Shown here: positions 26,205 through 35,842 of the stretch, one piece after another | Layout of the letters: every line of letters starts with the position of its first letter | How positions within the stretch are numbered: position 1 is the first letter of the stretch | Source: Streptomyces griseomycini | GTDB lineage: Bacteria > Actinomycetota > Actinomycetes > Streptomycetales > Streptomycetaceae | DNA: 64,000 bases | Assembly (NCBI RefSeq): GCF_014203535.1 | Contig: NZ_JACHJI010000003.1 | Coordinates: 103,707-167,706, forward strand | Direction: 5' to 3' | The notes under the pieces: generated by a model | Databases searched by the model: none | Told to the model about the DNA's origin: nothing | What the model saw: only the letters and a program-made list of their open reading frames with translations | Program-made: the position numbers and the translations under genes

Positions 26205-27137
26205 ATGCCAGCGAGCTATGCGTATCTCGGTCCCGAGGGAACCTTCACCGAAGTCGCCCTGCGCACGCTTCCCGAGGCCGCCACCCGGGAGTTGATCCCG
26301 TACGTGTCCGTGCAGTCCGCGCTCGACGCGGTCCGCGCCGGCGAGGCCGAGGCCGCTTTCGTCCCCATCGAGAACTCCGTCGAGGGCGGCATCACCACCA
26401 CCCTCGACGAACTGGTCGCGGGCACCCCGCTGATGATCTACCGCGAGGTGCTGCTGTCGATCACCTTCGCGCTGCTCGTCCGTCCGGGCACCAAGCTGTC
26501 CGACATCAAGACGGTCACCGCCCACCCGGCCGCCCAGCCCCAGGTCCGCAACTGGCTCAAGACCCACCTCCCGGACGCCCACTGGGAATCGGCCGCCTCG
26601 AACGCGGACGGTGCGCGTCTGGTCCAGGAGGGCCGGTACGACGCCGCCTTCGCAGGTGAGTTCGCCGCCGCCCGGTACGGCCTGGAGGCCCTGGAGACGA
26701 GCATCCACGACGCGGAGAACGCCCAGACCCGGTTCGTGCTGGTCGGCCGGCCCGCCCGGCCCGCGGCACCCACCGGCGCCGACAAGACCTCCGTCGTGCT
26801 GTGGCAGCGCGACGACCACCCCGGCGGCCTGCGCGACCTGCTGGGCGAGTTCGCCACGCGGGGCATCAACCTGATGCTGCTCCAGTCCCGGCCGACGGGG
26901 GCCGGCATCGGCAACTACTGCTTCTGCATCGACGCCGAGGGTCACATCTCGGACCGCCGGGTGGCCGAGGCGCTGACGGGACTGAAGCGGATCTGCCTGC
27001 AGGTGCGTTTCCTCGGTTCGTACCCGCGGGCGGATGTGCGGGCGGGTGAGGTGCGGCCTCCGCTCCCCGGCACCTCGGACGAGGAGTTCGTGGGCGCGGC
27101 GGACTGGGTGGCGCGGTGCCAGGACGGCCGGTTCTGA
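26205..27137 (+). CDS. pheA: Prephenate dehydratase
   Basis: 310 aa. Converts prephenate to phenylpyruvate in phenylalanine biosynthesis. The catalytic domain (1-185) starts YAYLGPEGTFTEVALR and has IENSVEGGITTTLDEL. The Thr-containing TRFVLVGR motif is near residue 180. An ACT domain (about 200-285) with GGLRDLLGEFATRGINLMLLQSRP and the Phe-binding ESRP-like segment (QSRP here) gives feedback control. It is a stand-alone enzyme without chorismate mutase, usual for actinobacteria. The ATG at 26205 is preceded by GTGAGG. Confidence 0.93.
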   Translation: MPASYAYLGPEGTFTEVALRTLPEAATRELIPYVSVQSALDAVRAGEAEAAFVPIENSVEGGITTTLDELVAGTPLMIYREVLLSITFALLVRPGTKLSDIKTVTAHPAAQPQVRNWLKTHLPDAHWESAASNADGARLVQEGRYDAAFAGEFAAARYGLEALETSIHDAENAQTRFVLVGRPARPAAPTGADKTSVVLWQRDDHPGGLRDLLGEFATRGINLMLLQSRPTGAGIGNYCFCIDAEGHISDRRVAEALTGLKRICLQVRFLGSYPRADVRAGEVRPPLPGTSDEEFVGAADWVARCQDGRF

Positions 27138-27730
27138 CGGAGACCCCGGTCGGTGCGGACGGAGGTCCGGCCGGTGCGGACGGCCCGGGCCGTCCGGGCG
27201 GTATCTGTCCCACCTGTTGATCGCCGTTGTCCACAGAAGTTATCCACAGGCGCACTTCTCGACCTGGGGACAAGTCGACAGGTGCGCCCCATTCGGTCGA
27301 CATATCACCCTGCGAGCCGTGATCACACCTCTCTCCCCGTGGATCACTTTCGTCCACCCTTTTCCCCTGATCAATCCTTTGGGGTGAACTCTTTCCACTC
27401 AAAAGTGAGGTCGCGGGGAGTTTGTGCACAGAATCCTGAGGTTCGAGACCCCTTTCGGGGGTCGGTTCCGAAGTCCACAGATCTTCCCCACACCCTGTGG
27501 ATAACTTTTCAGGGGTGTGGACACCTGTGGACAACCGAGCTCCAAATGTCGTGCGCGCCAAGGAGTTCGGGTCAACCGGCGGCCTGCGGCCCCACCCGCA
27601 CCAGGGAGAAGCACCCCCTTCCCTTGACGCGACGAACCGCATTGCGCAATTCACCCATAACGGAAAGTGGACCGTTCTGCCGCGACAAGTGAGTCGTGGG
27701 CCGCCGCACCGCACCGGTAGCCTTGACCGC
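27138..27730. other. Gene-free region with DnaA-box cluster upstream of serS
   Basis: 593 bp without a convincing gene, and more AT-rich than its surroundings. It carries four perfect and two near-perfect DnaA boxes (see separate entry). The right end holds the serS promoter and leader. Confidence 0.8.
27227..27534. promoter_or_regulatory. DnaA-box cluster (possible replication-control locus)
   Basis: Perfect boxes: TTGTCCACA 27227-27235 and TTATCCACA 27240-27248 (plus); TGTGGATAA 27496-27504 and TGTGGACAA 27526-27534 (minus). One-mismatch boxes: TTGTGCACA 27422-27430 and TGTGGACAC 27516-27524. The two ends point towards each other. No dnaA or dnaN gene is near, so it is not oriC. High-affinity DnaA-box clusters at a distance from oriC that restrain initiation are known in S. 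coelicolor (for example D78); this may be such a site. Confidence 0.75.
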
Positions 27731-29008
27731 GTGATTGACCTTCGCCTGCTTCGTGAGGACCCCGACCGTGTGCGTGCTTCGCAGCGCGCCCGTGGAGAGG
27801 ACGTCGCGCTCGTCGACGCCCTTCTGTCTGCCGACGAGCGGCGCAGGTCGTCCGGCGTCCGCTTCGACGAGCTGCGCGCCGAGCAGAAGTCGCTCGGCAA
27901 GCTCATCCCCAAGGCGGCCGGCGACGAGAAGGCCGAGCTGCTGAAGAAGGCGGAGCAGCTCAAGGCCGACGTGAGGGCCGCCGACGCCGACCGGGACGCC
28001 GCCGCGGCCGAGACCCAGGACCTCCTGCTCAAGCTGGGCAACCTGATCCACCCCGACGTCCCCGTGGGCGGCGAGGAGGACTTCGTCACCCTCGAGACGC
28101 ACGGCACGATCCGCGACTTCGGCGCCGAGGGCTTCGAGCCCAAGGACCACCTGGAGCTCGGCCAGATCCTCGGCGCCATCGACGTCGAGCGCGGCGCCAA
28201 GGTCTCCGGCTCCCGCTTCTACTTCCTCACCGGTGTCGGCGCCCTGCTCGAGCTCGCCCTGGTGAACGCGGCGATCGCCCAGGCCACCGCGGCCGGCTTC
28301 ACGCCGATGCTGACCCCGGCGCTGGTCCGCCCCCAGTCCATGGCGGGCACCGGCTTCCTCGGCCAGGCCGCGCAGGACGTCTACCACCTCGACAAGGACG
28401 ACCTCTACCTGGTCGGCACGTCCGAGGTGCCGCTCGCCGCGTACCACATGGACGAGATCATCGACGCCGACCGGCTGCCGCTGCGCTACGCCGGCTTCTC
28501 GCCCTGCTTCCGCCGCGAGGCCGGCTCGCACGGCAAGGACACCCGGGGCATCTTCCGCGTCCACCAGTTCGACAAGGTGGAGATGTTCTCCTACGTCGCT
28601 CCGGAGGACTCGCAGGCGGAGCACCAGCGGCTGCTGGAGTGGGAGAAGCAGTGGCTGACCTCGCTGGAGCTGCCGTTCCGCGTGATCGACGTCGCCTCGG
28701 GCGACCTGGGTTCCTCCGCCGCGCGCAAGTACGACTGCGAGGCGTGGATCCCGACCCAGGGCAAGTACCGCGAGCTGACCTCGACCTCGGACTGCACCGA
28801 GTTCCAGTCCCGCCGGCTGCAGATCCGCGTCCGGGACGGCAAGCAGGTGCGCCCGCTGGCCACGCTCAACGGCACGCTGTGCGCCGTACCGCGCACGATC
28901 GTGGCGGTCCTGGAGAACCACCAGCAGGCCGACGGCTCGGTGCGCGTGCCGGAGGTGCTGCGTCCGTACCTGGGCGGGCGGGAGATCCTGGAACCGGTCG
29001 CCAAGTGA
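27731..29008 (+). CDS. serS: Seryl-tRNA synthetase
   Basis: 425 aa, the normal length. Charges tRNA-Ser. The N-terminal antiparallel coiled coil (about 30-105, [20 protein letters not shown]) binds the long variable arm of tRNA-Ser. The class II core follows, with motif 2 ([19 protein letters not shown]) and motif 3 near the C-terminus ([18 protein letters not shown]). [10 protein letters not shown] is the conserved serine-binding TxE motif region. Start GTG at 27731. Its stop overlaps the start of the HAD gene by 4 nt. Confidence 0.97.
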   Translation: MIDLRLLREDPDRVRASQRARGEDVALVDALLSADERRRSSGVRFDELRAEQKSLGKLIPKAAGDEKAELLKKAEQLKADVRAADADRDAAAAETQDLLLKLGNLIHPDVPVGGEEDFVTLETHGTIRDFGAEGFEPKDHLELGQILGAIDVERGAKVSGSRFYFLTGVGALLELALVNAAIAQATAAGFTPMLTPALVRPQSMAGTGFLGQAAQDVYHLDKDDLYLVGTSEVPLAAYHMDEIIDADRLPLRYAGFSPCFRREAGSHGKDTRGIFRVHQFDKVEMFSYVAPEDSQAEHQRLLEWEKQWLTSLELPFRVIDVASGDLGSSAARKYDCEAWIPTQGKYRELTSTSDCTEFQSRRLQIRVRDGKQVRPLATLNGTLCAVPRTIVAVLENHQQADGSVRVPEVLRPYLGGREILEPVAK

Positions 29009-29817
29009 GCGCGGCCCCCTCTCCCTTCCCGTACCGGCTCGTCGCCACCGACCTCGACGGCACCCTGCTGCGCGACGACCACTCGGTGTCCCGGCGCACC
29101 CGGGACGCGCTCGCCGCGGCCACCGCGGCGGGCGCCGCGCACATCGTCGTCACCGGCCGCGCGGTGCCCTGGACCCGTCCCATACTCGACGACCTCGGCT
29201 ACCGGGGCCTCGCCGTCTGCGGCCAGGGCGCCCAGGTGTACGACGCCGGCGCGCACCGCCTGCTCACCTCGGTGACGCTGGACCGGCAGCTGGCCGGGGT
29301 GGCGCTGGCCAAGATCGAGGCGGAGGTCGGTCCGCTGCACCTGGCCGCGAGCCGCGACGGGCTGGACGGCGAGGTGCTGGTCGGCCCCGGTTACGAGGTC
29401 GTGGGCGCGCTGCCCGCGACACCGTTCACGGACGCCTCGGACCTGTGGGCGGCGCCCCTGAACAAGCTGTACATCCAGCACCCGGACCTGTCCTCCGACG
29501 AGCTCGCCGAGGCGGCCACCCGCACCGCGGGCGGTTTCGTCACCGTCACCATGGCGGGCGAGGGCATCGTCGAGCTGCTGCCGCTCGGGCTGTCCAAGGC
29601 GACGGGGCTGTCGCTGGCGGCGCGCCGGCTGGGCATGAGGGCGGCGGAGACGATCGCCTTCGGCGACATGCCCAACGACATCCCGATGTTCGCCTGGGCC
29701 GCGCACGGCGTGGCCATGGCCAACGCCCACCGGGAACTGCGGGCGGTGGCCGACGAGGTGACGGCCTCCAACGAGGAGGACGGGATCGCGGTGGTCCTGG
29801 AGCGGTTGCTGGGCTGA
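29005..29817 (+). CDS. HAD-superfamily (Cof-type) phosphatase
   Basis: 270 aa. Motif [14 protein letters not shown], motif II VTGRA, motif III Lys in [10 protein letters not shown], motif [14 protein letters not shown]. The C2B cap inserted between motifs II and III marks the Cof/sugar-phosphatase subgroup, which dephosphorylates small phosphorylated metabolites. It overlaps serS by 4 nt (GTGA), so the two are translationally coupled. A close paralogue lies at 37958-38827. Confidence 0.88.
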   Translation: MSAAPSPFPYRLVATDLDGTLLRDDHSVSRRTRDALAAATAAGAAHIVVTGRAVPWTRPILDDLGYRGLAVCGQGAQVYDAGAHRLLTSVTLDRQLAGVALAKIEAEVGPLHLAASRDGLDGEVLVGPGYEVVGALPATPFTDASDLWAAPLNKLYIQHPDLSSDELAEAATRTAGGFVTVTMAGEGIVELLPLGLSKATGLSLAARRLGMRAAETIAFGDMPNDIPMFAWAAHGVAMANAHRELRAVADEVTASNEEDGIAVVLERLLG

Positions 29818-29830
29818 CGCCCGGCGTCCT

Positions 29831-29920
<90 letters not shown>

Positions 29921-30248
29921 GGGTGGGCGGCCCACGCGACGCGAACGCGCGTGCTCGAAGCGGCCGCCCCGGGCGGCTCCCCGTGCGGGGCGGACTCGAC
30001 GGAGCGGTGGGGATTACTCCGGAGTCCGCCGCGGGCCGCCCTGACGGGAACCGGACGTACTGCCGTGCATGGACATCGTCCCGCTCCCTTCCCGGCACAT
30101 GGACACCGGACGTTCCCGGCGATGCGGACACCACCACTCTGCCCGGCGGGCGGTTCGGGCGCCACCGAATAAACCGCCGGGCGGCGCCGCTGCCCCGGTC
30201 AGCGGCGCCGCCACCCGCGTCGGCGGGCCCCGCCGGAGCGGACGGTTC
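29921..30248. other. Intergenic region between tRNA-like gene and ABC locus
   Basis: No gene seen. The right half holds the terminator of the minus-strand ABC genes; the left part should contain the promoter of the tRNA-like gene. Confidence 0.5.
30180..30212 (-). terminator. Terminator of the ABC transporter operon
   Basis: 13-bp perfect arms (GGCGGCGCCGCTG and complement) with a 7-nt loop, followed on the minus strand by GGTTTATTC, 37 nt past the stop codon at 30249. Confidence 0.85.
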
Positions 30249-30968
30249 TCACTCCTCGCCGGCGAGCGTCAGCGCGCGCAGCTTCTGGCCGGCGTACCAG
30301 GTGGCCAGGACGGTGACCGCCGCCAGCAGGATCGTCGCGGTCGTCAGGCCCACGTCCGAGGTGATCAGCTCACCGCCGGAGACCTCCTGGGCCACGGCCA
30401 GCGACCACTGCTGCACGCTCAGCGTGCGCGCGCCGGGCACCAGGGAGCCGAACAGCGCCTCCCAGACCAACGCGTAGACCAGGCCGAACACCACCGCGTG
30501 CCGGGAGACCGTGCCGAGCAGCAGGAAGAGCGCCGCGTACGCGATGGAGGCGACCAGCGCGGCCACGGTGTAGGCGACGGCGACCTGCTGGCCGTTGCCG
30601 TTCAGGACGAAGCCCGCGATCAGCGTGGGCACCGCCGAGAACACCATGGTGACGGCGATCGCGACGATCAGCTTGGTGTAGATGATGGTGGGCCGCTTGA
30701 TCGGCTTGGACAGCAGGTACACCACCGAGCCGTCGTCGATCTCGGGACCGATCGCGCCGGTGCCCGCGATGACACCGATGATCGGCACCATGGTGGCGAG
30801 CGCGAGTCCGCCGAGGACGTCGGCGGCGGTCTGGTCGTCGGCCCCGGCGAGGGCGCGCACCGCCAGGGAGATCGCGATCAGCAGCAGGGGCAGCGCGCCC
30901 AGGATGAGGGCCCGGCGACGGCCGAGCAGGGCCCGGTAGGTGAGCCGGGCGACGGTGGGGTCGTACAT
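30249..30968 (-). CDS. ABC transporter permease (ABC-2 type)
   Basis: 239 aa with about six membrane helices. It begins MYDPTVARLTYRALLGRRRALIL, the usual start for this actinobacterial ABC-2 permease group, and carries EIDDGSVVYLLSKPIKRPTII, typical of single-domain exporter permeases. It is last in the run ATPase-permease-ATPase-permease, 10 nt after the ATPase at 30979-31890. The substrate is unknown. Confidence 0.85.
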   Translation of the reverse strand: MYDPTVARLTYRALLGRRRALILGALPLLLIAISLAVRALAGADDQTAADVLGGLALATMVPIIGVIAGTGAIGPEIDDGSVVYLLSKPIKRPTIIYTKLIVAIAVTMVFSAVPTLIAGFVLNGNGQQVAVAYTVAALVASIAYAALFLLLGTVSRHAVVFGLVYALVWEALFGSLVPGARTLSVQQWSLAVAQEVSGGELITSDVGLTTATILLAAVTVLATWYAGQKLRALTLAGEE

Positions 30969-30978
30969 CTTCGGCCTC

Positions 30979-31890
30979 CTACGCCGCGACCAGATACGAG
31001 AAGACGGACTCGAGGGACTCGTCCGACGGCGAGACCGTGAGCAGCCGGATGCCGTGCTCGCGCGCGACCTTCGGCAGCAGGGCCGTGAAGCGGCCGAAGT
31101 CGACGGCCTGGATGCGCAGCGCGCCCTCGGCGTGGTCCACCTCGATGCCGGACGTGGACGGGTCGGCGATCAGCGCGGCCGCGAGCGCGCGGTCGTCGCT
31201 GGAGCGCACCAGGTAGCGGTGCGGACGGTCCGTCATCAGGCGGCGGATCTTGCGGAAGTCACCGCTGGCCGCGTGCCGCCCGGCGACGACGACCTCGATG
31301 TGCCAGGCGAGTTGCTCGACCTCTTCGAGGATGTGGGACGAGAACAGCACGGTGCGGCCCTCGTCTCCCATGCGCCGCAGCAGGTCCATCAGCTGCATGC
31401 GCTGGCGCGGGTCCATGCCGTTGAACGGCTCGTCCAGCAGGAGCAGCGACGGCTGGTGGACCAGCGCGGAGGCCATCTTCACGCGCTGCCGCATGCCCTT
31501 GGAGTACGTGGCGATCTTCCGGTCCTGCGCGTACTCCATCTCGACCGTGGCCAGCGCCTGCTGGGCGGCCTTGGCGCCCAGGCCGTGCAGTTCGGCGTTG
31601 GCGAGGACGAACTCGCGGCCGGTGAGGAAGTCGTACATCGCCTCGCGCTCGGGGACGACGCCGATGTGCCTGTAGATCTGCTCGTTGCGCCACACCTGCT
31701 GTCCGTCGAGGGTGACGGTGCCGGTGGAGGGGGCGAGGAAGCCGCCCATCATGTTGATGAGGGTGGACTTCCCCGCGCCGTTGGGGCCGAGCAGGCCGGT
31801 GACGCCGGGGCCGATGGTCATGGTGATGTCGTTGACGGCGACCACGTTGCCGAACCAGCGGGAGACGTGGTCGAGGGAGAGCGTGGTCAC
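30979..31890 (-). CDS. ABC transporter ATP-binding protein
   Basis: 303 aa. Walker A LLGPNGAGKST near residue 34, signature YSKGMRQRVKMA near 133 (S-K-G-M form), Walker B LLLLDEPFNGMD, switch His in SSHILEEVE. The C-terminal ~90 residues are the extra domain common in ABC-2 exporters. The GTG at 31890 overlaps the stop of the upstream permease by 4 nt. It couples to the flanking permeases. Confidence 0.92.
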   Translation of the reverse strand: MTTLSLDHVSRWFGNVVAVNDITMTIGPGVTGLLGPNGAGKSTLINMMGGFLAPSTGTVTLDGQQVWRNEQIYRHIGVVPEREAMYDFLTGREFVLANAELHGLGAKAAQQALATVEMEYAQDRKIATYSKGMRQRVKMASALVHQPSLLLLDEPFNGMDPRQRMQLMDLLRRMGDEGRTVLFSSHILEEVEQLAWHIEVVVAGRHAASGDFRKIRRLMTDRPHRYLVRSSDDRALAAALIADPSTSGIEVDHAEGALRIQAVDFGRFTALLPKVAREHGIRLLTVSPSDESLESVFSYLVAA

Positions 31891-32801
31891 ATTCCCACCT
31901 TCTTGTAGCGGCGCACCAGGAGGCCGTAGCTGGCGGCGATCAGGCCGAGGCTGAAGAGGACGTAGACCACGCCCTCGCCGTTGCTCGGCCCCACCCCGCC
32001 CGGGAAGGCGGAGCTCGCGCCCAGGAAGGCGGACTGCACGCCGTCGATGAGGGTGATCGGCGAGAACAGGCCGATCCACGCGATGGCGTCGCCGCTGCTC
32101 TGGGTCTCCGCGATCGCCTGGAGCGTGGAGACCGCGCCGTAGGAGATGGTCAGGACGGCGATCACGGCCGCGATGCCGAAGCCGCGGCGGGGGGTGACCG
32201 ACGCGATGACCAGGCCGATGCCGGCGAAGAGCAGCGAGAGCAGTGCCACGGAGACGAGTCCCTGTGCGAATCCCTTGGTCTGGTCGGAGAAGTCGAGCTT
32301 GGCCAGCAGGGCGCCGACGTACAGGACCAGCAGGGGGGCGGCGGTGAGGATGAACAGGGCCGAGGCCAGCGCCGCGAACTTGGCGCGCACGTAGTCGGCC
32401 GTCTCGATGGGCCGCGAGAAGTACAGCGGCACGGTCTTGAAGCGCAGGTCGCGCGAGACGGACGTCGGCGCCTGCGAGGCGACGTACAGGCTGATCACGG
32501 CCTGCATGATGATCGCGTAGCGCGTGTAGTCGACGGGCAGGTCCTTGGCCTTGGTGGCGACGGCGACGGCCACCATGATGGCCGCGGGCACGCACATCAC
32601 CACGAACAGCAGCATCGGCAGCACCTTGGACTTCACCGAGCGGCCGAGGCCGTAGGAGCCGCGCAGGGACTGCGAGTACAGCGAGAGCCTGGCGTAGGAG
32701 CGGCCGAGGCGGGGGCCGTCGTAGGAGCGGTAGCCGATGTTGTGGATGCGGGTGTCACCCGGTGCCGTGGCCGGTGTCTGCATGGGCTGCTCAGTTGCCA
32801 T
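31887..32801 (-). CDS. ABC transporter permease (ABC-2 type)
   Basis: 304 aa, about six membrane helices (for example VLPMLLFVVMCVPAAIMVAVAVA and ALSLLFAGIGLVIASV-like). RDLRFKTVPLYFSRPIETADYVRAKF is the conserved loop after the second helix. The N-terminal ~50 residues are cytoplasmic (IHNIGYRSYDGPRLGRSYARL). The start at 32801 overlaps the end of the upstream ATPase gene, and its stop overlaps the downstream ATPase. Confidence 0.88.
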   Translation of the reverse strand: MATEQPMQTPATAPGDTRIHNIGYRSYDGPRLGRSYARLSLYSQSLRGSYGLGRSVKSKVLPMLLFVVMCVPAAIMVAVAVATKAKDLPVDYTRYAIIMQAVISLYVASQAPTSVSRDLRFKTVPLYFSRPIETADYVRAKFAALASALFILTAAPLLVLYVGALLAKLDFSDQTKGFAQGLVSVALLSLLFAGIGLVIASVTPRRGFGIAAVIAVLTISYGAVSTLQAIAETQSSGDAIAWIGLFSPITLIDGVQSAFLGASSAFPGGVGPSNGEGVVYVLFSLGLIAASYGLLVRRYKKVGM

Positions 32802-33768
32802 GGCCGACCGCCTCCTTCCGCTGCTCGTCGCTGTCGTCGCCGCTCCTGAAGACCTCGGAGATGTGGTGCCGGCGCTGCTCCATGCGCACCAGGCCGAGGC
32901 CGAGGTCGGCGATCACGTCGCGGACCAGGTCGTACGTCTCCTCGCCCTGCGCGGTGAGCAGCAGGACGTGTCCGGCGCCCGGCAGTCCGCTGCCGTCCTC
33001 GACGGTCACCCCGCGCGCGTGCAGCGCGTCGCGCACCGCGCGGGTGCCGTCCGGGTGCTCGTCGGTGTCGGTGACCTCGATCGCGAGGGTCGTGGTGGTC
33101 TGCGTGAAGTCCGTGGTGGAGCTGGAGCGCAGCAGCCTGCCGCCGTCGATGACGACGACGTGGTCGCAGGTGCGCTCCAGTTCGCCCAGGAGGTGCGAGG
33201 TGACCAGGACCGAGATGCCGAAGTCGGTGTGGATGCGGCGGATCAGGCCGAGCATCTCGTCGCGGCCGACCGGGTCGAGGCCGTTGGTCGGCTCGTCCAG
33301 GAAGACCAGCTGCGGGTCGTGCACCAGGGCCTGCGCCAGCTTCACGCGCTGCTTCATGCCGGTGGAGTAGCCGCCGATGGGGCGGTAGCGCTCCTCGTAC
33401 AGGCCGACGTGGCGCAGCGTGTCCGCGGTGCGCTCGCGCGCGGCGGTGGGCGGCAGGCCGGACATGCGCGCCATGTGGACGACGAACTCGGTGGCCGAGA
33501 CGTCCGGCGGCAGGCAGTCGTGCTCCGGCATGTAGCCGACCCGCTCACGGATGGCGGCGCCCTTGGCGGCGACGTCGAGACCGAGCACCTCGGCGCGGCC
33601 CTCGGTGGCGGGTGACAGACCCAGCAGGATCTTGATCAGTGTGGACTTGCCGGCTCCATTGGCTCCGACGAGTCCGGTCACACCGGGCCCGACGTCCACG
33701 GAGAGCCGGTCAAGCGCGGTCACCCGGGGGAACCGCTTGCTCAGGCTTTCGGTCGCGATCACAGTCAC
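32791..33768 (-). CDS. ABC transporter ATP-binding protein
   Basis: 325 aa. Walker A LVGANGAGKST, signature YSTGMKQRVKLA, Walker B LVFLDEPTNGLD, switch His in TSHLLGELE. The C-terminal domain ends with a basic segment (SGDDSDEQRKEA). It is first of four overlapping minus-strand genes (ATPase, permease, ATPase, permease) that look like two fused exporter pairs. I set the start at the GTG at 33768 (VTVIATESLSKRF) from the position of the conserved N-terminus; no good ribosome binding site is seen, and 33762 is also possible. Confidence 0.88.
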   Translation of the reverse strand: MTVIATESLSKRFPRVTALDRLSVDVGPGVTGLVGANGAGKSTLIKILLGLSPATEGRAEVLGLDVAAKGAAIRERVGYMPEHDCLPPDVSATEFVVHMARMSGLPPTAARERTADTLRHVGLYEERYRPIGGYSTGMKQRVKLAQALVHDPQLVFLDEPTNGLDPVGRDEMLGLIRRIHTDFGISVLVTSHLLGELERTCDHVVVIDGGRLLRSSSTTDFTQTTTTLAIEVTDTDEHPDGTRAVRDALHARGVTVEDGSGLPGAGHVLLLTAQGEETYDLVRDVIADLGLGLVRMEQRRHHISEVFRSGDDSDEQRKEAVGHGN

Positions 33769-33967
33769 GTCGTCGACGGTAGTGACCCCCGCCACCCCGG
33801 TCGTCAGACCGGAGAGCCGTCTTGGGGTCCCCCTGGAGTCGTACGGGCCCGTAGGGGGTCCTGCCTGAGAGGTGTCCACGGGCCGGGGCACGGGCCGCGG
33901 GGGCGCCGGCCGTGGGGCGCTATTGACGGGCTCTCTAACGACTGCCACATTCGCCGGTGTGACGGGG

Positions 33968-35716
33968 ATGAGGGGCGCGCGGGAGCGCCGGGTGCGCACG
34001 GACGGGGTCGAGCTGTGCGTGGCCGAGCTGGGTGATCCGGACCGGCCGACGGTGGTCCTGGTGCACGGCTACCCCGACAGCAAGGAGGTCTGGTCCGAGG
34101 TCGCGCCGCGCCTCGCCGAACGCTTCCACGTCGTGGCGTACGACGTCCGGGGTCACGGCCGCTCCACCGCGCCGCGGCCGCTGCGGGGCGGATTCACCCT
34201 GGAGAAGCTGACCGACGACTTCCTGGCGGTCGCGGACGCGGTCAGTCCGGACCGGCCGGTGCACCTGGTGGGGCACGACTGGGGCTCGGTGCAGTCCTGG
34301 GAGTTCGTCACCGTCGGGCGGACCGAGGGACGGATCGCCTCCTTCACCTCGATGTCCGGACCGTCCCTGGACCACCTCGGGCACTGGATCGACCGCCGGC
34401 TGAAGCGTCCCACCCCGCGCCGGGTCGGCCAGCTGCTCGGCCAGGGCGCCAGGTCCTGGTACGTGTACCTGCTGCACACGCCCGTGCTGCCCGAACTCGC
34501 CTGGCGCGGCCCGCTCGGCAGGAGCTGGCCGCGGATCCTGGAGCGCGCCGGGAAGGTGCCCGGCGGCGGCTGTCCGTCCCCGTCCCTGCCGTCGGACGCG
34601 GCGCACGGGGCCTGGCTCTACCGGGACAACGTACGGTCCCGGTTGCGCAGCCCGCGCGCGGACGCCTACGCGCACGCGCCGGTGCAGCTCATCACGCCGC
34701 TCGGGGACGCGTTCCTGTCGGAGCGGCTCCACGACGAACTGGAGGTCTGGGCACCGCGGTTGACCCGGCGGACGCTGCCGGCCGGGCACTGGGTGCCGCG
34801 CACCCGCCCCGACCTGCTGGTGCGCTGGATCACCGAGTTCGTGACGTCCGTGGAGGACGGGCGGCCGGAGGTGGCGGCTCCGGGCCGGTACGCCGACCGC
34901 TTCGGCGGGCAGCTCGTCCTGGTCACCGGTGCGGGCAGCGGTATCGGGCGGGCGACCGCGCTCGCGTTCGCGGAGGCGGGCGCCCGCGTGCTCGCCGTCG
35001 ACCGGGACGCCCCGGCCGCGTCCCGCACCGCCGAGGAGGCCCGCCGCCGCGGCGCGGCGGCGGCCTGGGCGGAGACGGCGGACGTCTCCGACGAGCGGGC
35101 CATGGAGGAGCTCGCCGAGCGGGTCACCGCCGAGCACGGCGTGGTGGACGTCCTGGTGAACAACGCCGGTGTCGGCCTGGGCGGCTCCTTCTTCGACACC
35201 ACCCCGGAGGACTGGAGGAAGGTCCTCGACGTCAACCTGTGGGGGGTGATCCACGGCTGCCGGCTCTTCGGGCGGCGGATGGCCGAGCGCGGGCAGGGCG
35301 GCCACATCGTCAACGTCGCCTCGGCGGCGGCGTTCCAGCCGTCCAGGGCGCTGCCCGCCTACAGCACGTCCAAGGCGGCGGTGCTGATGCTGAGCGAGTG
35401 CCTGCGCGCGGAGCTGGCGGGGCGGGGGATCGGCGTGACGGCGGTCTGCCCCGGGTTCGTCAACACCGCCATCACCTCCACCGCCCGCTTCGCGGGTGCG
35501 GACGCCGAGGAGGAACGGCGCCTGCGGAAACGGGCGGCACGCCTCTACGGGCTGCGCAACTACCCCCCGGAGAAGGTCGCCGCCGCGATCCTGCGCGCGG
35601 TGGTGCGCGACGAGGCGGTGGTACCGGTCACCCCGGAGGCGCGGACGGCGTACGCGCTGTCGCGGTGGATGCCGGGTGCGCTGCGGAGGATCGCGCGGGT
35701 GAAGCCGCCGATGTGA
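33968..35716 (+). CDS. Fusion of epoxide-hydrolase-like alpha/beta hydrolase and short-chain dehydrogenase
   Basis: 582 aa. The N-terminal domain (~10-295) has HGYPDSKE (oxyanion HGxP), nucleophile motif GHDWGS with Asp, and GHWVPRTRP with the catalytic His, as in epoxide hydrolases. The C-terminal domain (~310-560) is a classical SDR: TGAGSGIGRA near 315 binds the cofactor, then NNAG, a Ser-Ala-Ala stretch (NVASAAAF) and YSTSK near 463. The cofactor may be NAD: Asp follows beta-2 (LAVDRDA). Both active sites look intact, so successive epoxide opening and diol oxidation is conceivable, but the substrate is unknown. It is transcribed divergently from the ABC genes. Confidence 0.88.
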   Translation: MRGARERRVRTDGVELCVAELGDPDRPTVVLVHGYPDSKEVWSEVAPRLAERFHVVAYDVRGHGRSTAPRPLRGGFTLEKLTDDFLAVADAVSPDRPVHLVGHDWGSVQSWEFVTVGRTEGRIASFTSMSGPSLDHLGHWIDRRLKRPTPRRVGQLLGQGARSWYVYLLHTPVLPELAWRGPLGRSWPRILERAGKVPGGGCPSPSLPSDAAHGAWLYRDNVRSRLRSPRADAYAHAPVQLITPLGDAFLSERLHDELEVWAPRLTRRTLPAGHWVPRTRPDLLVRWITEFVTSVEDGRPEVAAPGRYADRFGGQLVLVTGAGSGIGRATALAFAEAGARVLAVDRDAPAASRTAEEARRRGAAAAWAETADVSDERAMEELAERVTAEHGVVDVLVNNAGVGLGGSFFDTTPEDWRKVLDVNLWGVIHGCRLFGRRMAERGQGGHIVNVASAAAFQPSRALPAYSTSKAAVLMLSECLRAELAGRGIGVTAVCPGFVNTAITSTARFAGADAEEERRLRKRAARLYGLRNYPPEKVAAAILRAVVRDEAVVPVTPEARTAYALSRWMPGALRRIARVKPPM

Positions 35717-35731
35717 GCCCGGTCGGACCGG

Positions 35732-35786
35732 TTGTCCACAGGAGACCCCAACTCTCTTGTGGATAAACGCACTTGTCTGTGGATCA
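35732..35786. promoter_or_regulatory. Second DnaA-box cluster
   Basis: TTGTCCACA 35732-35740 (plus), TGTGGATAA 35758-35766 (minus), and a one-mismatch TGTGGATCA 35778-35786 (minus), in the 126-bp gap between the fusion gene and the RNA phosphotransferase gene. Confidence 0.7.
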
Positions 35787-35842
35787 AACCTGGTGGATGA
35801 AATTCGTCGCGTGATTCACGTCTCTCCCTGCAGTCTGGTGGG

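Noticed and set aside
27227..27534. oriC
   Set aside because: oriC of Streptomyces lies between dnaA and dnaN and has many more boxes. Here the neighbours are pheA and serS, so I call it an accessory DnaA-box cluster.
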